Shown here one piece after another: positions 35,975 to 48,310 of a stretch of DNA of 64,000 nt. The notes beneath the pieces were generated by a model that saw nothing but the letters and a program-made list of their open reading frames with translations, was not told the DNA's origin and did not search any database. Made by a program: the position numbers and the translations under genes. The number at the start of each line of letters is the position of its first letter. The stretch's first letter is position 1. This stretch comes from Tetracentron sinense. Taxonomy: Eukaryota > Streptophyta > Magnoliopsida > Trochodendrales > Trochodendraceae. The stretch is taken from contig CM026562.1 in assembly GCA_015143295.1 (NCBI GenBank), positions 6,734,639 through 6,798,638 of the forward strand, given 5' to 3'.

Positions 35975-36160
35975 ATGTCATCAAATCTTGTCAGACACAA
36001 CACTTTTGACAATACAACACTTAATCCAACCTCTGTTGGGATGTACCTGCCCTTGCAGAACATCATCCCTCAAGGCAACCATCCTGTAACATCACAACCT
36101 TTATTAGGTGCATACTTGCCTACATAGGCCAATGCTCTCTCAAGGTAACATCATTGAGTT
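35975..36160. repeat. Short irregular tandem array, right part
   Basis: Continuation of the CAGGAACACCTCTGACA-type array of 32890-33637 beyond the hAT-type insertion: TCAAATCTTGTCAGACACAA and ACACTTTTGACAATACAACAC. Confidence 0.75.
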
Positions 36161-36304
36161 CGTAAACTCAATACATCACTGGGTCCGTAGACCCCACTCC
36201 AAACTTGGGTCCATAGACCCGTCTCTCCAGACCTAGTTAAAGAGGGACTGCAGACAACATTTTACACATGTTAGGTTTTCTAACTATAGGAAATCCCCAA
36301 TTAT

Positions 36305-36645
36305 TCAAGCTGCGTTGATGATCACCAAATGGTCCTTGACAATGTACTTGATCTTTTGATGGAGACTGGAAGGCACTGCTCCTGCCGAGTGGATCCACAG
36401 GCGTTCGAGAAGGAAGTTATAAGCCGCTGGGATGTCTAGCACTTGGAAGGAAATGTCGAAGGTGTAAGGCCCAATTTCCACTTGCAGTTCGATGTCGCCT
36501 AAGACCTCTCTCTTTGATCCGTCAAGGCACGGATTGTAGTCCCATTGGGGCGGATTGAGGCTTTGTTGATCCCCAACTTAGTAATCATGATGAGAGGGCA
36601 AGCGTTGAGAGCTGAGCAAAGTCAGGTTCCGGGTAGCAACTAACA
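36305..36645 (-). pseudogene. Retroviral-type aspartic protease fragment (Ogre/Tat-like)
   Basis: One - strand frame gives DGSKREVLGDIELQVEIGPY, then FQVLDIPAAYNFLLERLWIH, then AGAVPSSLHQKIKYIV. This is the C-terminal half of the protease of Ty3/gypsy Tat/Ogre elements, where AYNxLLGRPWIHxAGAVPS is highly conserved. The catalytic DS/TG triad would lie upstream and is not seen. A stop precedes the fragment. It lies in the element 32236-38529. Confidence 0.75.
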
Positions 36646-37011
36646 AGCACCGTTGCTCAAGCTCTTTTTTTTTGAATAATTGAACCAGTTGGACCTCACA
36701 CCCGTGGACCAAGTCCGAGGGTATACTGTCCCGATGTGGAACATTACCTGGTCGATGGACCATTCCATCGCCCTACAAGTTCAAACAATATCACATCACA
36801 CAGGTTGTTTCGATAGGAAACATATTCGGGCCGATGGGTCCGTCCATCGCCCTACAAAATTCAAACAACATCCCATCACGCAGGGATTGTTCTGAGGTGG
36901 AACTTTACCAGGCCAATGGACCTACCATTGCCTTAACATAACATTTGCCAAACACAGATGACATCACAACACATAAAGGAGCCCAACCAAGGCCTCCTAA
37001 AAATTTGCCTT

Positions 37012-37175
37012 AATTACGATCGATCGCATGCCCATTACGATCGATTGCATTATTAGTACGATCGATCGCATACAGGTTAGGCCGATCCCGTACCTTCTGC
37101 ATGTTTACGATCTATCCTATGATTGATCGCGGCATGCCTACGATCGATCCTAAGATCGATCGCAGCATTGATCGC
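37012..37175. repeat. Cluster of ACGATCGATCGCA motifs
   Basis: At least seven variants of TACGATCGATCGCA, with GATCGATTGCA and GATCTATCC forms, within 165 bp. The same motif type clusters at 10485-10590 in the unrelated-looking solo LTR. Confidence 0.8.
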
Positions 37176-38534
37176 AAGGCTAATTTCGAGCTTTTCAGCC
37201 CGAAACCGAGGTCCACACACCTTTTACTCTTTCCATACGTACCATCCATCCATCCTCCATAAATCCGGTTCTCTTACCCTTTTTCATTCATGCACAATCA
37301 TCCATGAGCGTCGAAATTCCGAGCTAACAAGCCCGAACCGAGGGCTACAGCCCTTTGCTCCATCTACAAGTAATCCCAACTCTTCAATCCATCATAGATC
37401 GGGTCTTGGACTCTTCTCATCCACGCCACACATCATCCACGACATTTCACATACAAAATAACTTAAATAAGGGAAGATAGAAGAGAGGGAAAGAGATTTT
37501 ACCTCCCTTCATGGATTTCGAGACAACTGAGGAAGAAACGGACACCGCTAACGCGCTTGGAAGAGCGATCAACTCCAAGGTAGAGCTTCTCTCACTCTAA
37601 CTTGCACTTTCTCTGTTTAACTTTTCCTCTCTCTACACGCCAACCGAGGTGTCGAGGAAGAAATCGGACGTTGCCAACGCGTCAGGAGCATCGAACTATC
37701 CCAAGGCAGCTTCCCCTTTTCTTTTCTCTCTTCTTTCTCTCTCCTCTCTCTCTAGAAAGAGGGGTGGGGTTTGGCTGAAACTCCACCGTGAGCAAATGGG
37801 CAGAATGAGAGGGTCTAGCCCCTCTTTTATAAGCCAAGGTCATGTGCCATGCACATGACCATATTGATGTGACCCGTTGATCGAGTCAACGGTTTGACCG
37901 GTTGACTAAATTCTGACTTTTTGTCATGTATACGGCCCCCATAATCCTACTATATGACATTTGATTTTGACGAAACTTCAGGTAACCGAACTAGGAGCCG
38001 ACACCTGCTGTAGAAATTTCGGGAAAAAATTATGAGTTTTGACTGTAAAAAAGTAAGTCCGGAAGAAAACTACAAAACCCGCTAATTTCTTGATTTCGAA
38101 CACAAACATGCTGTCGTTTCTTCATTTGAGATGATGAACTGCCGAAACAACAGACAGTTGTCCACAGGGTCTATCGACACGCAATGGTATAAGTTTCGCA
38201 GATTACTATTAGAATCCCTAACAATTATTGAGTCATAATTGAATTCCGGAAAATCTGTAATTTCTTGGTTTTCTCAATTGTCTTATATTTAAGTCCCTTG
38301 TGGTCTCACGAATCAATATAGGAGGGAACTAGAACGACGGGTGATCGTCCATATAGTCAACCCGTACATTGTGCACAATTTTCGAGGAAAAACACTTTAG
38401 TTTTATTGCTACAATCCAATCCTGAACAAAACCCACTTTCCACCAATTTAACAAACACTTAACTAATTAACCTCAGTTAAGGACCCAAAAATGCATAATT
38501 TTATTCTATTAAAATTTCGGGTCGTTACATAGTC

Positions 38535-38960
38535 CATCTGGAAGGAGAGGAATAGGACGGTGTTTGAGGACACTGCCTTGACTACCCCTAGGATACAGGA
38601 TCGGGTCTGTTTTCTAGTGTCAACCGGGTGCTCTTGCGGGGGCGATGGTGGTGATCCATAGGAGGGCAACCTTTCTCCGTGATATTGTGCTAATGTAGTC
38701 TATTTTTGTTTCCTTTGTTTTTCCTTCTTCTCTTGGTTACTATTGGTGAACCTTGCGTTGTATGCTTCCTTTTTTAAAAATATATTTGCATGCTTTTTAC
38801 TGGAAAAAAAATAAAATGGCTGATGATATGGTAGACTTTTTTGCAAAGGAGGTGTGCATGCCCTCTCTTGGAAGGGGCTGTATTTTTCTTCTTGTATCTC
38901 TTATTCCTTTCCTGTAATTAGAATCTCTCTTTTTTATTGAAGAAAAATGTCTGCACTTCG
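38535..38960 (+). pseudogene. L1-type LINE relic, 3' portion after the insertion
   Basis: The frame resumes immediately after the TAGTC duplication with SIWKERNRTVFEDTALTT, the conserved WKERN motif of plant LINE ORF2 ends; the codons just before it lie at 32222-32235 on the other side of the insertion. A piece resembling the RNase H end (MADDMVDFFAKEV) is at about 38817. A-rich text near 38800 may be a former poly(A) tail. Confidence 0.8.
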
Positions 38961-39162
38961 TATTTTTCTCGAACAAGAAATTGCGGAAAATATGTTTTTT
39001 TTTTAGATTTAGTTAATGCTAGTTTATGCAACTATGTACAACCATGAACCATGTACCTTAGTCCATGTTACAATGCATATGATTCCAAACTTCGGTAGCA
39101 AGTCTATGTAGGTTCAATTTTTAATATTTTACTTGTTTACCCTACTTTACCGTGTTATGCAG

Positions 39163-39364
39163 GATCAAGTATTCTCTGAAAATGATGCTTTTTTTGCATG
39201 GACATTTGTAAAACGACGGCCACTATGGCAGACACTTCTCTCCTTTTTCTGGCCTCTGTTGACACTAGCAATTTGCTTATTTCCTGTGTATCCCCATCAG
39301 TGCAAGCTGCTAATACTCTACTCCTGTGCCGGGATTCTTCTACTAATATTCTGCCTTCTTTTAT
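39163..39364 (+). CDS. SEC62: SEC62 exon 3
   Basis: It encodes residues 138-204 plus one base of 205: DQVFSENDAFFAWTFVKRRP, then two hydrophobic segments (SFFWPLLTLAICLFPV and LLILYSCAGILLLIFCLLL) that should be the membrane hairpin. Acceptor TTATGCAG|G and donor TTAT|GTAAGC. Confidence 0.95.
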
Positions 39365-41460
39365 GTAAGCTTCAGAGTCATGCCTACCTCTAAAAGAGAT
39401 AGTGCCTGAATATTGTTAAGTTTTTATTTTCTTGTTAACCTTACTTTGATGTTGTTTTCATTGAAACTTGGTTCTAGTTGTAAAAACAAGTGAGCAAAAT
39501 ATCACAGAAATAGACCCACAATATAACCTAAAAGTAACTAAAACTCTAGAATTGGTAAAAGGGTATATTTGTAGATTTGCTTGCTACTCTGTTTTACTTT
39601 AGAAAATTTAGAGTGAGCAATTTTCACCACAAATACTCGTAATATATTCCCCAAATAGTTTAAACAGTAGGATTTATAGAGAATATGTTGTACCATTCAA
39701 TTATATACATGCTAGGTCTTCTGGTGGAAGGGAATCATTGTTCAAAATTATTATATATCTATTGAAATAAGAAAAAGTTTAGAATAATACAGGAAACAAC
39801 TTACAACAACTCATTTGTCGATTATTGTATCTTAAAGTCATAGTTACAAAAATGATATTAGATGTTTTATTTTAATTATTAATTAGTGCTGTTTAGACCC
39901 CAGAAGGGTCTTCTAGATCAATACCAAATGAGTTTTGCACTATCTAATAATCTAAAACACGTTCATTTAATTAATAAATAACAATTTTTTTGCCAAAAAT
40001 TAAAAAATAAGAGCAAAAATATTAGACATCCTATTAATTCATATATGAATGTATGTGTTTTTTTTAAAAAGTGCTTGTGATGCTTTCTGTGAACATTATA
40101 AGCACTGCAATTACGTAATCTTGTGCATTTATTTTTGGGGATTACATTCTAATTGTGTGTCATAGTATTATTATCCTTTATGCAACTTGTAATAACTTTG
40201 ATTAGTTGTTTTAATGTTTGTTTAAGCATTTCCTAAATAAATAATATTCCCTTAAAGTTTCCATTATGTTTTTAATGTTCTAAATTATTTTTCAATGTTT
40301 TGTATTATGTTTTCAATATTTTCACAGTAGGTGTTGTAATATTGGACGTCTGAACATAATCCGACTTCGAAACGAAATTTTAAAGCTCGACATAGATGCA
40401 GGTGAATGACAGAAAGGCCATAAAAGATTCACTTGTTAGTATTACCAACTGAAGTTAAAACGAACTTGATAATCCAAAAAAACAAAAAATTTGTAAACAG
40501 ATGGGGTTTGCTATTGTGAGGGGTTGTTGAGACTTGCAAGGGATATCTGTTTCTCTTGGATTTCAAGTTCGGAAAATATCTACTAGGTAGACTTGTAGAG
40601 ATTTGATCTAAACAAATGTCTAGAGCTAGGCCATTGAAAGAGGGGTGTTGAAACACTTTTTTCTCATTAAATTGATAAAAGTACGTAGTAAAGTTGTTAA
40701 TTCTGTGTATTGTGGGATAATGTTTTTGTGGAGGGCCCTAAATTGTTGGAGAAATATATAGTTGAGTTCCCACTGGAGGCTTTATTTCACGGAATATTTA
40801 CTTCTAGGTTGAAACATATCCATTTTGATCACTACTTCGAACAAGTTGGCATTTTTTTTAGAAATGTTGTTTAGGAAGAGGTGGCCACCGATGATTATTG
40901 ACATTTCTTCAAGACTGTTTAGAGATATTTATATCAGAAATTATGAATATTTTAATGATTTGTGTTAAGGTCTTTGTTTAGTAAGAGATGTAATGCTACA
41001 CTCGTGGGCTTCTTTGGAGTGGGACAATGTGATTCAAATATATCATTTGGTATATTGGAAGTTGATCATAGGTTCCAAAAGATGGGTTGGAGTATGTTTT
41101 AGGATTTTAAGGGATATAAAAAAAATATGGTGGAAATTACATTAAGATACAAGGTAGAGTCTAATAGTCTCTAGATACCGATAAAAAAAAATGGTCTCTA
41201 GAAAGGCATTACATATTGCAAGTTTGATAAGTAGGGAAAGACCGGTATAGTGGTAGGGTGAGTAGTATTGACATATTAGGTAAATGAAGGATGACAAACA
41301 TGGTTTATGGGAAAGCTCTCGTTGGCTGCAAAAATGTGCATATAGGAGAGTGATAAGTTTTACAATAATAAGCCAGTAGTCTTTGGAGGAGACTCATCTA
41401 AATCAAATAGGGAGTAGAAATTTTGAGATGGATATCAATGAAGTTAGACTAGGCTACGGG

Positions 41461-41786
41461 TATAGTTACCAAGTCGGGGTTTGGGAATTATTCGTCTAGG
41501 GAAAATTTTGGAAAAATTCGTCAAAATTCGGAAATAAGTCGAGAAAATGCAAGCAAGATATCAAAAGATATAAAATAAGATTACCAATTAGGAAAATTAT
41601 AAATAAATATATTTCATATATTAGATATTTATTCAGGACTTTTTTAAAAGTCGTGAACAATTTGTGTGTGTTTTTTTTTTTAAAACATGCACTTTTTTTC
41701 TTCCAAAGGTCATGAATTAATTGTTCGATGAAAAAGTTGGGTATTATTCACAACTTTAAAAAAAAATGAATAACGTTGTTACTATG
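41461..41786. mobile_element. hAT-type MITE, GAATTATTCG family, copy 2
   Basis: 326 bp with ends TATAGTTACCAAGTCGGG and CATAGTAACAACGTT (inward). Flanks GCTACGGG (41453-41460) and GCTAAGGG (41787-41794) are an 8-bp duplication with one mismatch. It shares GGGAATTATTCG with the copy at 28593-29038. Confidence 0.82.
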
Positions 41787-41897
41787 GCTAAGGGGTTAGC
41801 ATTTGGAGATAGAGGCATCCACTTTAAGATTGTTTGGGAAATAAGGACACTATCAGTGGCTATTTTGAAAGATTCATGGATCGGGTAGTTTGGAACG

Positions 41898-42115
41898 GTG
41901 TTTCAAAAGGAAAAGGTGTGAGGTGAAACATTAGATCCACCAGATGCATGCTGTTTAAGCCTCGAGGCATAAGACTTAAGGCTCACGTTCCTATTTTTTT
42001 TAAAATAAATAGTGTTTCAAAAGGCAAAGGTGTGAGGTGAGGCATTAGGTCCACTAGATGTGTGAAGTTTAAGCCTTGAGGCGTAAGACATAAGGCTCAT
42101 GTTCCCTCATTTTTT
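41898..42115. repeat. Two direct half-copies of the hAT MITE of 22585-23080
   Basis: Two ~100-bp direct repeats each start GGTGTTTCAAAAGG or AGTGTTTCAAAAGG, run through GGTGTGAGGTGA and end AGGCTCACGTTCC or AGGCTCATGTTCC. They match the subterminal AAGCCTC/GAGGC DNA of the hAT MITE in intron 1. No intact far end. Confidence 0.75.
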
Positions 42116-42974
42116 GAATAAAAAAGTAATCAGATAACTTTCTTTGTTTGGGTAGCCACACCCAAGAAATCCTTATGGCAGACCATTTGCTTAGAAGAAG
42201 AGGGCCTTATTCCTCGCTTTATCGTATAATTGTTCAATGAAACATCCACCCAACTCTCCAACTAAGAGAATAATAAGAAGTGGCCACCAGAACTGGATGT
42301 GTCATCCCCTTCTTTGAGATGCAAAGGTGACCAACTTTAGCTGTAGGATCCCCTTCTCTTTTGTTCAGATATATATGTCTCTTCGATGAAACAATCACGA
42401 TTGCGCCAAATATTTGTTTCATGTGCGGAGAGAATTGTGAAGCAGTCAACCAATTTTTACAGTGTGAGTTTGCATGTGATACATGGTAAGCCTTTTTTAA
42501 GGGTTTTTGGCATTGTTTGAGCCACTCTTAAAAGCTTCTTTAACCTCATTTTAAGGTCAGTGGATTGGTACTTTTGGTTTTAAATGAACAAATATATGAC
42601 AGCTATTAGTCTTCATCTAGCTTGGATCATTTGTAAAGATGGTTTGGGCATCTGGAAAGAGAAGGATTCTTATAGCTTTGAAGAGAATTATAGCTCAGTT
42701 TAGCAGCGTTAGTTTGGATACAACTTTGCTTTTCCAAAGGGATCAGCTGCACAGTCTGCACTAGTCTTTTTTCCAATTGGGAAGTGTTTGTCCTTATTTT
42801 ATGGTATACTTTCATTTGGGTTTTCCTCTTTTCCTTTTAATATAGATCAAATTTATTTATGGGGCTTTTTAGTTCAATCTTTATAGAGCTTGGTTGGTTA
42901 GTGATGGCCTCACTCTTCTAGTGGGTAAGACATGGTCCACCCTGGTGAGAAGACATATTACTATCATTTGGGAC

Positions 42975-44217
42975 ACTCCACAATGGTTCAAATATCGGTA
43001 TCGGTAAGGTGATTTTAAGATATGTATCAGTATTGGTCCGATACGCGTTGATACGATGGAAAAAATTAAGATATACTTGAATATTAAAGGAAAAACTTGG
43101 ATACCTTGAAGAAAACTTTTTTAAATCCAAATATAAGCTGAAAATAAATTAAATAATGTCCAACAACTATATATATAACCATACATATGAGAGTTAAAAA
43201 TTTTATAAGTTAAAAATGGCAAGCATACTAATAAACGGGTATCAAAACGCAAACCATAGTCACTTAGTATGCATCTATAAGCAATATAATCTAAATACTG
43301 AAAACCTTACATTCAATTAAATACATAAGAACGTATTGAATTTACAACCATAAAGTAAATAACGTGATATAAGCTCAATAGTCAATACAACATTGAACTA
43401 CATGCTGGTTTGAACATTGTAGGCTGAGGAAATTAATACAGTGGTGTACGTAAGTGTGCTAGACATGATTACAATACTATGGCCAACTCATGTAAACATG
43501 GTATGTGGTCGGGTACATCTGTATGTACATATGCTGTTGGCTGGCATCTAGAACATACACTATCTTGATCGGCTGCAAACTAGAGTGTGGAAGGTAATTT
43601 TTGAAATATTGAAGATTTTAGGGTTTAGGATTTTTCAAAAAGTGTTAAAAATCATCGATTTCTCATAAAAAATAGAATTTGTTCTACGAATTTCACATGA
43701 AATCAATAGATCTACTAATTTTGGATTGATTACAAGTTTACAACCTATTGCCATTTGTCATGAATTTAAACAACTATAACAGGAAAAAAATTGCATACCT
43801 CTGAAAATTTGGGAAAACCTTTTCAATATGAAATTAAATGTTTAGACCTTCGTTTTTTAACCTAAAATCAACAATGAAGTTATTGTTTTAGGCTTAGAAA
43901 TTGATTAGAGAAGAAAATAGTTGAAATAATGAGTTCTAGGAGGCTTATTTACACACAGACACACACACACATATATATGTATGTTTGTATGGTTCTAGCC
44001 TTCTAGGAGTGTTTTATAGCACCCAAGTGTTGAAAAGCTTTGGTTTTATAGCGTATTACAAAGTATTAGTAGAGTATCAGTGCGTTTCGGTCTGATATGC
44101 CCAATACTGACCGATACTTGGGATTTTTATTAGTACTCTGTGCCAGCGTATCAGTATCCTCCAAAACTGATACATATCGAGCCGATACACCCAATATGTT
44201 TCGATTCTTTAAACCTT
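42975..44217. mobile_element. Second, reversed copy of the GTATCGG hAT-type element
   Basis: The left end (ATGGTTCAAATATCGGTATCGG) and right end (CGATTCTTTAAACCTTGCAT) are inverted, with GTATCAGTGCG and CCGATAC words near both. The internal segments GGAAAAACTTGGATACCTTG and CATATGAGAGTTAAAAA match 35700-35850 in reverse complement. It lacks the nested palindrome of copy 1. Target duplication unclear. Confidence 0.75.
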
Positions 44218-45689
44218 GCATCCACTTAATTCATATCCTTAAGATGTGCATAAGCACTGTTGTTAAGATCTTAAAATCTGCTATTTGCATAAATCAAATT
44301 TTAATCGAGAAGATCTGAATCCTTGTGAGAAGAATCCCATGATTCTCATTGGAATTTTACGACTAATGATTTGAATCCTAAATTCTATTAAATCATACGA
44401 TTTAAGTTGAAAACAAAGTCATTGTTTCAAGTGAAGCAATGAACACTATTTTCTTGCATATCTGTAGTTTTCTTAACAGAAAATGCTGGAAAAAGTGAAT
44501 AGTATTAGGGAACATATTTGCATGGAAATTACCTCAATAAACAATTCACAATGGCTTGCCTTTCATGCATGTTCAAACTTCAAACAATGTTATATAAAAA
44601 TTAAAAAGATTCAGTGAACAATAGGGAAAGAATACAAAACAAGATCTATGTACAGTAGAAGAAAAATGAGAGAAATTAGGACGACTGAAAGGATGATTGG
44701 GATGGAATTGATTGCAGCAATTACATCATTGATTAATGGAATTAGAAATTTATTTTGTTTGCTTATATTTGAGAAGTTTTTCAAGTCAATGATGATGACA
44801 TTTCCTTAAACAAGATACTTGGTTTGCAGAAGAAAATAAATGGCGATGACATTATTTGATGGAGAAATCGACGAAATATGGTGTTACAACGCTGTAGATG
44901 GAAAATTTCAGGATATTTATTTCTATTTTAAGATATTTCATATTTTCTCACTTTTGGATTAATCAAATCCTACGATATAGGAGACGATTCACAATTCATT
45001 TATAATCTTCCACCTTATGATTTTACCATCCAAAGAGACTTTGATGACATTGGTATGGAGTCTGATGAAGTATGGACCACCTCCTCATTAATTTGGAGGT
45101 TTGATGAATAGATTCAGAATAATTTGCTTTCACTTTTTTGCATGGAGTGAGTTTTCTAATGTGTAAAATAGTGGGTTTTTTTATAATGTTGTGTCATCTG
45201 AATCCCCTAAGATGCTTTAAAATATCCTTCATTTAAAGTTGGTGTCTTTGACAGGAATGATATGATAGTTGCTAAATCTAATCTGGAAGGAATAAATTTA
45301 AGACTATTTGTGTCTGCTTAGTATGTACTTTTAATGGACACAAATAGTAGAATTGCTCTAGTATTATGCATAAAATTATCTCAATTAATTAATTTTTAAA
45401 AAACACATTGGATGATAAAATAGGTGAACCTTAGGTGATAAAAATAAAGGATAAATTGATTCATATGGTTTGGTTATACGTAACAAAGCTTAATCATGTA
45501 CTAGTGAGGAGTGCTCTAATAAAGGTTGAATCATGAAGTTAAAGCCATGGAGGACATGGATTAAGTTAGCAAGAAGATGTTTTGAGGAGCACACTTTAAT
45601 GGAAGATATGGCCACAGATATAAATTGAATGGTGGAACAAGATCTGTGTAGTTGACCCTAAATAGTTGGGTAAGGAAATAATGATGTAT

Positions 45690-47130
45690 ATGTTGTGTCC
45701 TACAACTCCGCTGCTTGCTTACTTTGAATCTGACATTTTGGAAGAGAAGATTCCTTTCACAAGGAGGAAGAAATCACTCTAATTAAGAGTGCAGGAAGGA
45801 GATAGTGGAACACCTAAATACCATCTTTTGGATTGGAATACAGTTTGTAAGCCCCAATAGGCAGGAGGGTTGGGCATTAGTGGGTTTAGGACTTCCATTA
45901 TTGCCTTATTGGGAAAGCTGTCTTGGATTTTTTAATGGAGGTGTGCAGAGGGGCTTGTAGCCTTGTAGTATACAAAAAACTTATGTTGGGATAAAGGAAA
46001 TACTTCCTTACTTAGACATTTCGTTTGGTCTGTGATCTTATCTTGGATTCCCCTTGGGAGCTAAGAAATTTTGAAGAAGATTATTTTCACAAGGGAAGAA
46101 CTAATCACTCTAATTAAGAGCGTTGGAAGGACATAGTGAATGCCTAATTTTTTTATCGGTAGTGAAACTCCTAATTAGCATCTTGTGAATTAGATCTTGC
46201 TCCAACAACCAAACTTTGGGGTCTGAGAGTTTTGAAAGGATGGGTGGGTTGGTTTTGTAGTGGCATAGGTTTGTTAGGGACATCAAGCTTCATGAGATGC
46301 AAAGCCACTTCATCTTATATCTAAGCACGACACTGTGTACGTTCTGATAAATGGTCTTGACAAGAGAGTTTGGATGTGGAACACGAAGGTATAATCATGG
46401 TTAAACCTTTTTACGCTTTTTAGGGGACAAAGGCTTTCCCATCTAGGAACATATGGGAAGGCACCAATTACGTCCAAATTGTTTTTTTTCATGTGGGCTG
46501 TTGCTCATGATTAGATTCTTATGGCTGATCATTTAGCTTATAAAATATTTTTTTATCATGCTCATTTGCCAAAATGATGCCGAGTCAGTTTACCATTTGT
46601 TTCTTCATTGTTTTTTTGCTGGAGCTGTGAAGGCTCGTCTCGATTTAGGGTGTTTTTCGGATAAATAATGGATCTTATTATGAGCAACTCCAAGGAGATC
46701 GATCATATCTTCATGGAAATCAAGCGTAACACTATAACGAGGATTATTCTTTACCTGTCCAGTGAGAATTAAAGATTCAGCAGAGTGGAGTTCTTTGCTT
46801 TATTGGTAGGACCTCTAATCTTTAAATCTTATTTTACTAGGCACCTTGAAGTTGAAGGTGATTGCTTCAACACCCTTGCTCAAGCATCAGGTAAGGTCTC
46901 AGGTCCATGGAGATTGGTTGACCACATCATAGATATTTTGTATAGTGTCGATAATTTGTATAGCCACACTCCTGGAAGCGCCTATATGGAAGTGAATATT
47001 CTCACTGAAGATGGTGCTTCTTAGACTTTGTTGTATTTCGGGATTGTATTTCCCTCAGTTCTCTACTGATGATGTTTTTGTTTTCTTAACATATCAGTGA
47101 TTCAGCGTATATATTCACTTTATTGAATCG
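45690..47130 (+). pseudogene. L1-type LINE relic with RNase H end
   Basis: Order: LDWNTVCKP and AGGLGISGFRTSIIALLGKL (about 45830-45930, after the RT core), NDAESVYHLFLHCFFAGAV (about 46570, zinc-binding), and LEVEGDCFNTLAQASGKVSG with PWRLVDHIIDILYSVDNLYS (46845-46960, RNase H domain of plant LINEs). The frame is interrupted by stops. The closing GAS is followed by a plausible 3' UTR (TTGTATTTCGGGATTGTATT). Confidence 0.82.
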
Positions 47131-47860
47131 CACCCTTCTATTAGTTGGCATTGATGTAAGATTTTGTTTTTTTTGCATTGTATATAAGTTGCACTTATGC
47201 ATTGCTGAAGCTTAATAAATTAGTATTCGACATGCATCTCTCCAATTCATGCTCTGGAGAGTTTGCTACACTTTTGACCTTTTTCTTCTTTTCCAAAAGT
47301 TATTCATGGATAAACACTACCTCATTCTTGACAAATTATGACTATAGTTTGATTCTTTATTTGCTAGCTTCTTTCGGGATTTAATATAGAAATTCAATAA
47401 ATTTAAAAGGAGATATCATAGATGGGTGGATTCAAGCATGAATATGAAAAAAATGTAGCTGTTTGATTTACTAATGTCTACTTGGTTGAGGATCAGGTTA
47501 GTCAATGACTCAATGGGAACAGATGTTGCCTTTTGCCATTCCTTTATCACTTCATGCTGTCAATCAGTCAATCAATAAAAAATAATAATAGCTTTTTTAG
47601 CAACTCGTGGTTTAGTCTTGTGATTAGTCATCAGAGTCGTGTGTGAAGCCTTTTACCTCATTAAATTGGGCAGCAATTTGCCTCTTTATTTAGTTTCCCA
47701 TGGGAGTCAGCAGACTCGGGAAAATTTGAAATTATGTACTACATCAGCTGCTTAAAACTATTTTGACTCACTATGCCTCAAAAGGGGGTGATGAGAACTG
47801 GTCAAGTGAAAGGTCAAGTGAAAGATGAACTCTTGAAAAAATAAGAAAGATATAAATCAC

Positions 47861-47983
47861 AGCTATAGTGAAATTGCTGCTTCATCATCATATCTGGTTG
47901 CAGCTATAGTGAAATTGCTGGTACATCATCATATCTGGTTGCAGCTATGGTGAAATTGCTGCTACATCATCATATCTGGTTGC
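47861..47983. repeat. Three 41-bp tandem repeats
   Basis: The unit AGCTATAGTGAAATTGCTGC plus TACATCATCATATCTGGTTGC starts at 47861, 47902 and 47943. It lies about 100 bp before the exon 4 acceptor of SEC62, where it could affect branch-point choice. Confidence 0.93.
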
Positions 47984-48081
47984 ATATTATCACGAACATT
48001 AGACATATTTACTCAAAATATCCCTCTATTTTCTATTTTACATTTTTGCTATTTTTCGATGGTTTTTCTTTCAATTGGCAG

Positions 48082-48310
48082 TGAGAGGTGTAATCTTTGG
48101 TGCTATATGGATCATTCTTGGAAAGCATGTTTGGTTATTCCCCAACATCCTTGCAGAGGAAGCAACACTGAAAGAACTATTCCGGTTCTGGCCGAAAAAA
48201 GATGAAGAGGAGCGGCCTAAGTGGACAGCAAGGCTATTTTATGCTATAATGGCTGTATTGGTCATATTGCTGCTGAGGCACCATGCACCCGATGAGGCTG
48301 CTAGAGCTAG
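48082..48310 (+). CDS. SEC62: SEC62 exon 4
   Basis: It encodes residues 205-280 and part of 281: RGVIFGAIWIILGKHVW, FPNILAEEATLKELFRFWPK, KDEEERPKWTARLFYAIMAV, LVILLLRHHAPDEAARA. Acceptor TTGGCAG|T and donor CTAG|GTAAGT. It contains the third hydrophobic stretch. Confidence 0.95.

Larger units (their letters stand above)
32236..38529 (-). mobile_element. LTR-type element inserted in the LINE, carrying an Ogre/Tat-like protease fragment
   Basis: The ends read TGTGACGCCCCGAA and TTTCGGGTCGTTACA and are bounded by perfect 5-bp duplications TAGTC (32231-32235 and 38530-38534), as for an LTR retrotransposon. It is 6,294 bp, or about 3.97 kb without the later hAT insertion and its duplication. I found no internal pair of LTRs, so it is either a very long solo LTR or a deleted element. 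On the - strand lies a protease-like fragment (36305-36645). From the right end the sequence TGTAACGACCCGAAATTT resembles the LTR start of several plant gypsy families. Confidence 0.8.
26386..39162 (+). other. SEC62 intron 2 (12.8 kb)
   Basis: GT-AG intron. It contains a reverse LINE fragment, a hAT MITE and the LINE/LTR/hAT nest, all listed separately. Unassigned parts (26386-26940, 29050-30190, 38960-39160) are AT-rich without genes. Confidence 0.8.
41230..42970 (+). pseudogene. L1-type LINE relic
   Basis: Pieces of ORF2 in changing frames: FFVWVATPKKSLWQTI (about 42138), ICFMCGENCEAVNQFLQCEF (about 42410), and AWIICKDGLGIWKEKDSYSF (about 42615). These follow the order of the zinc-binding domain and the WKERN-like end. 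It is interrupted by a hAT MITE (41461-41786) and by hAT half-copies (41898-42115). Confidence 0.72.
39365..48081 (+). other. SEC62 intron 3 (8.7 kb)
   Basis: GT-AG intron with LINE relics and hAT-type elements listed separately. Remaining parts (39365-41220, 44220-45690, 47130-47860) are AT-rich with no gene recognised. Confidence 0.8.

Noticed and set aside
36578-36895. Small open frames on both strands around the protease fragment
   Set aside because: Only one frame, 36305-36645 on the - strand, shows family motifs; the others are chance.
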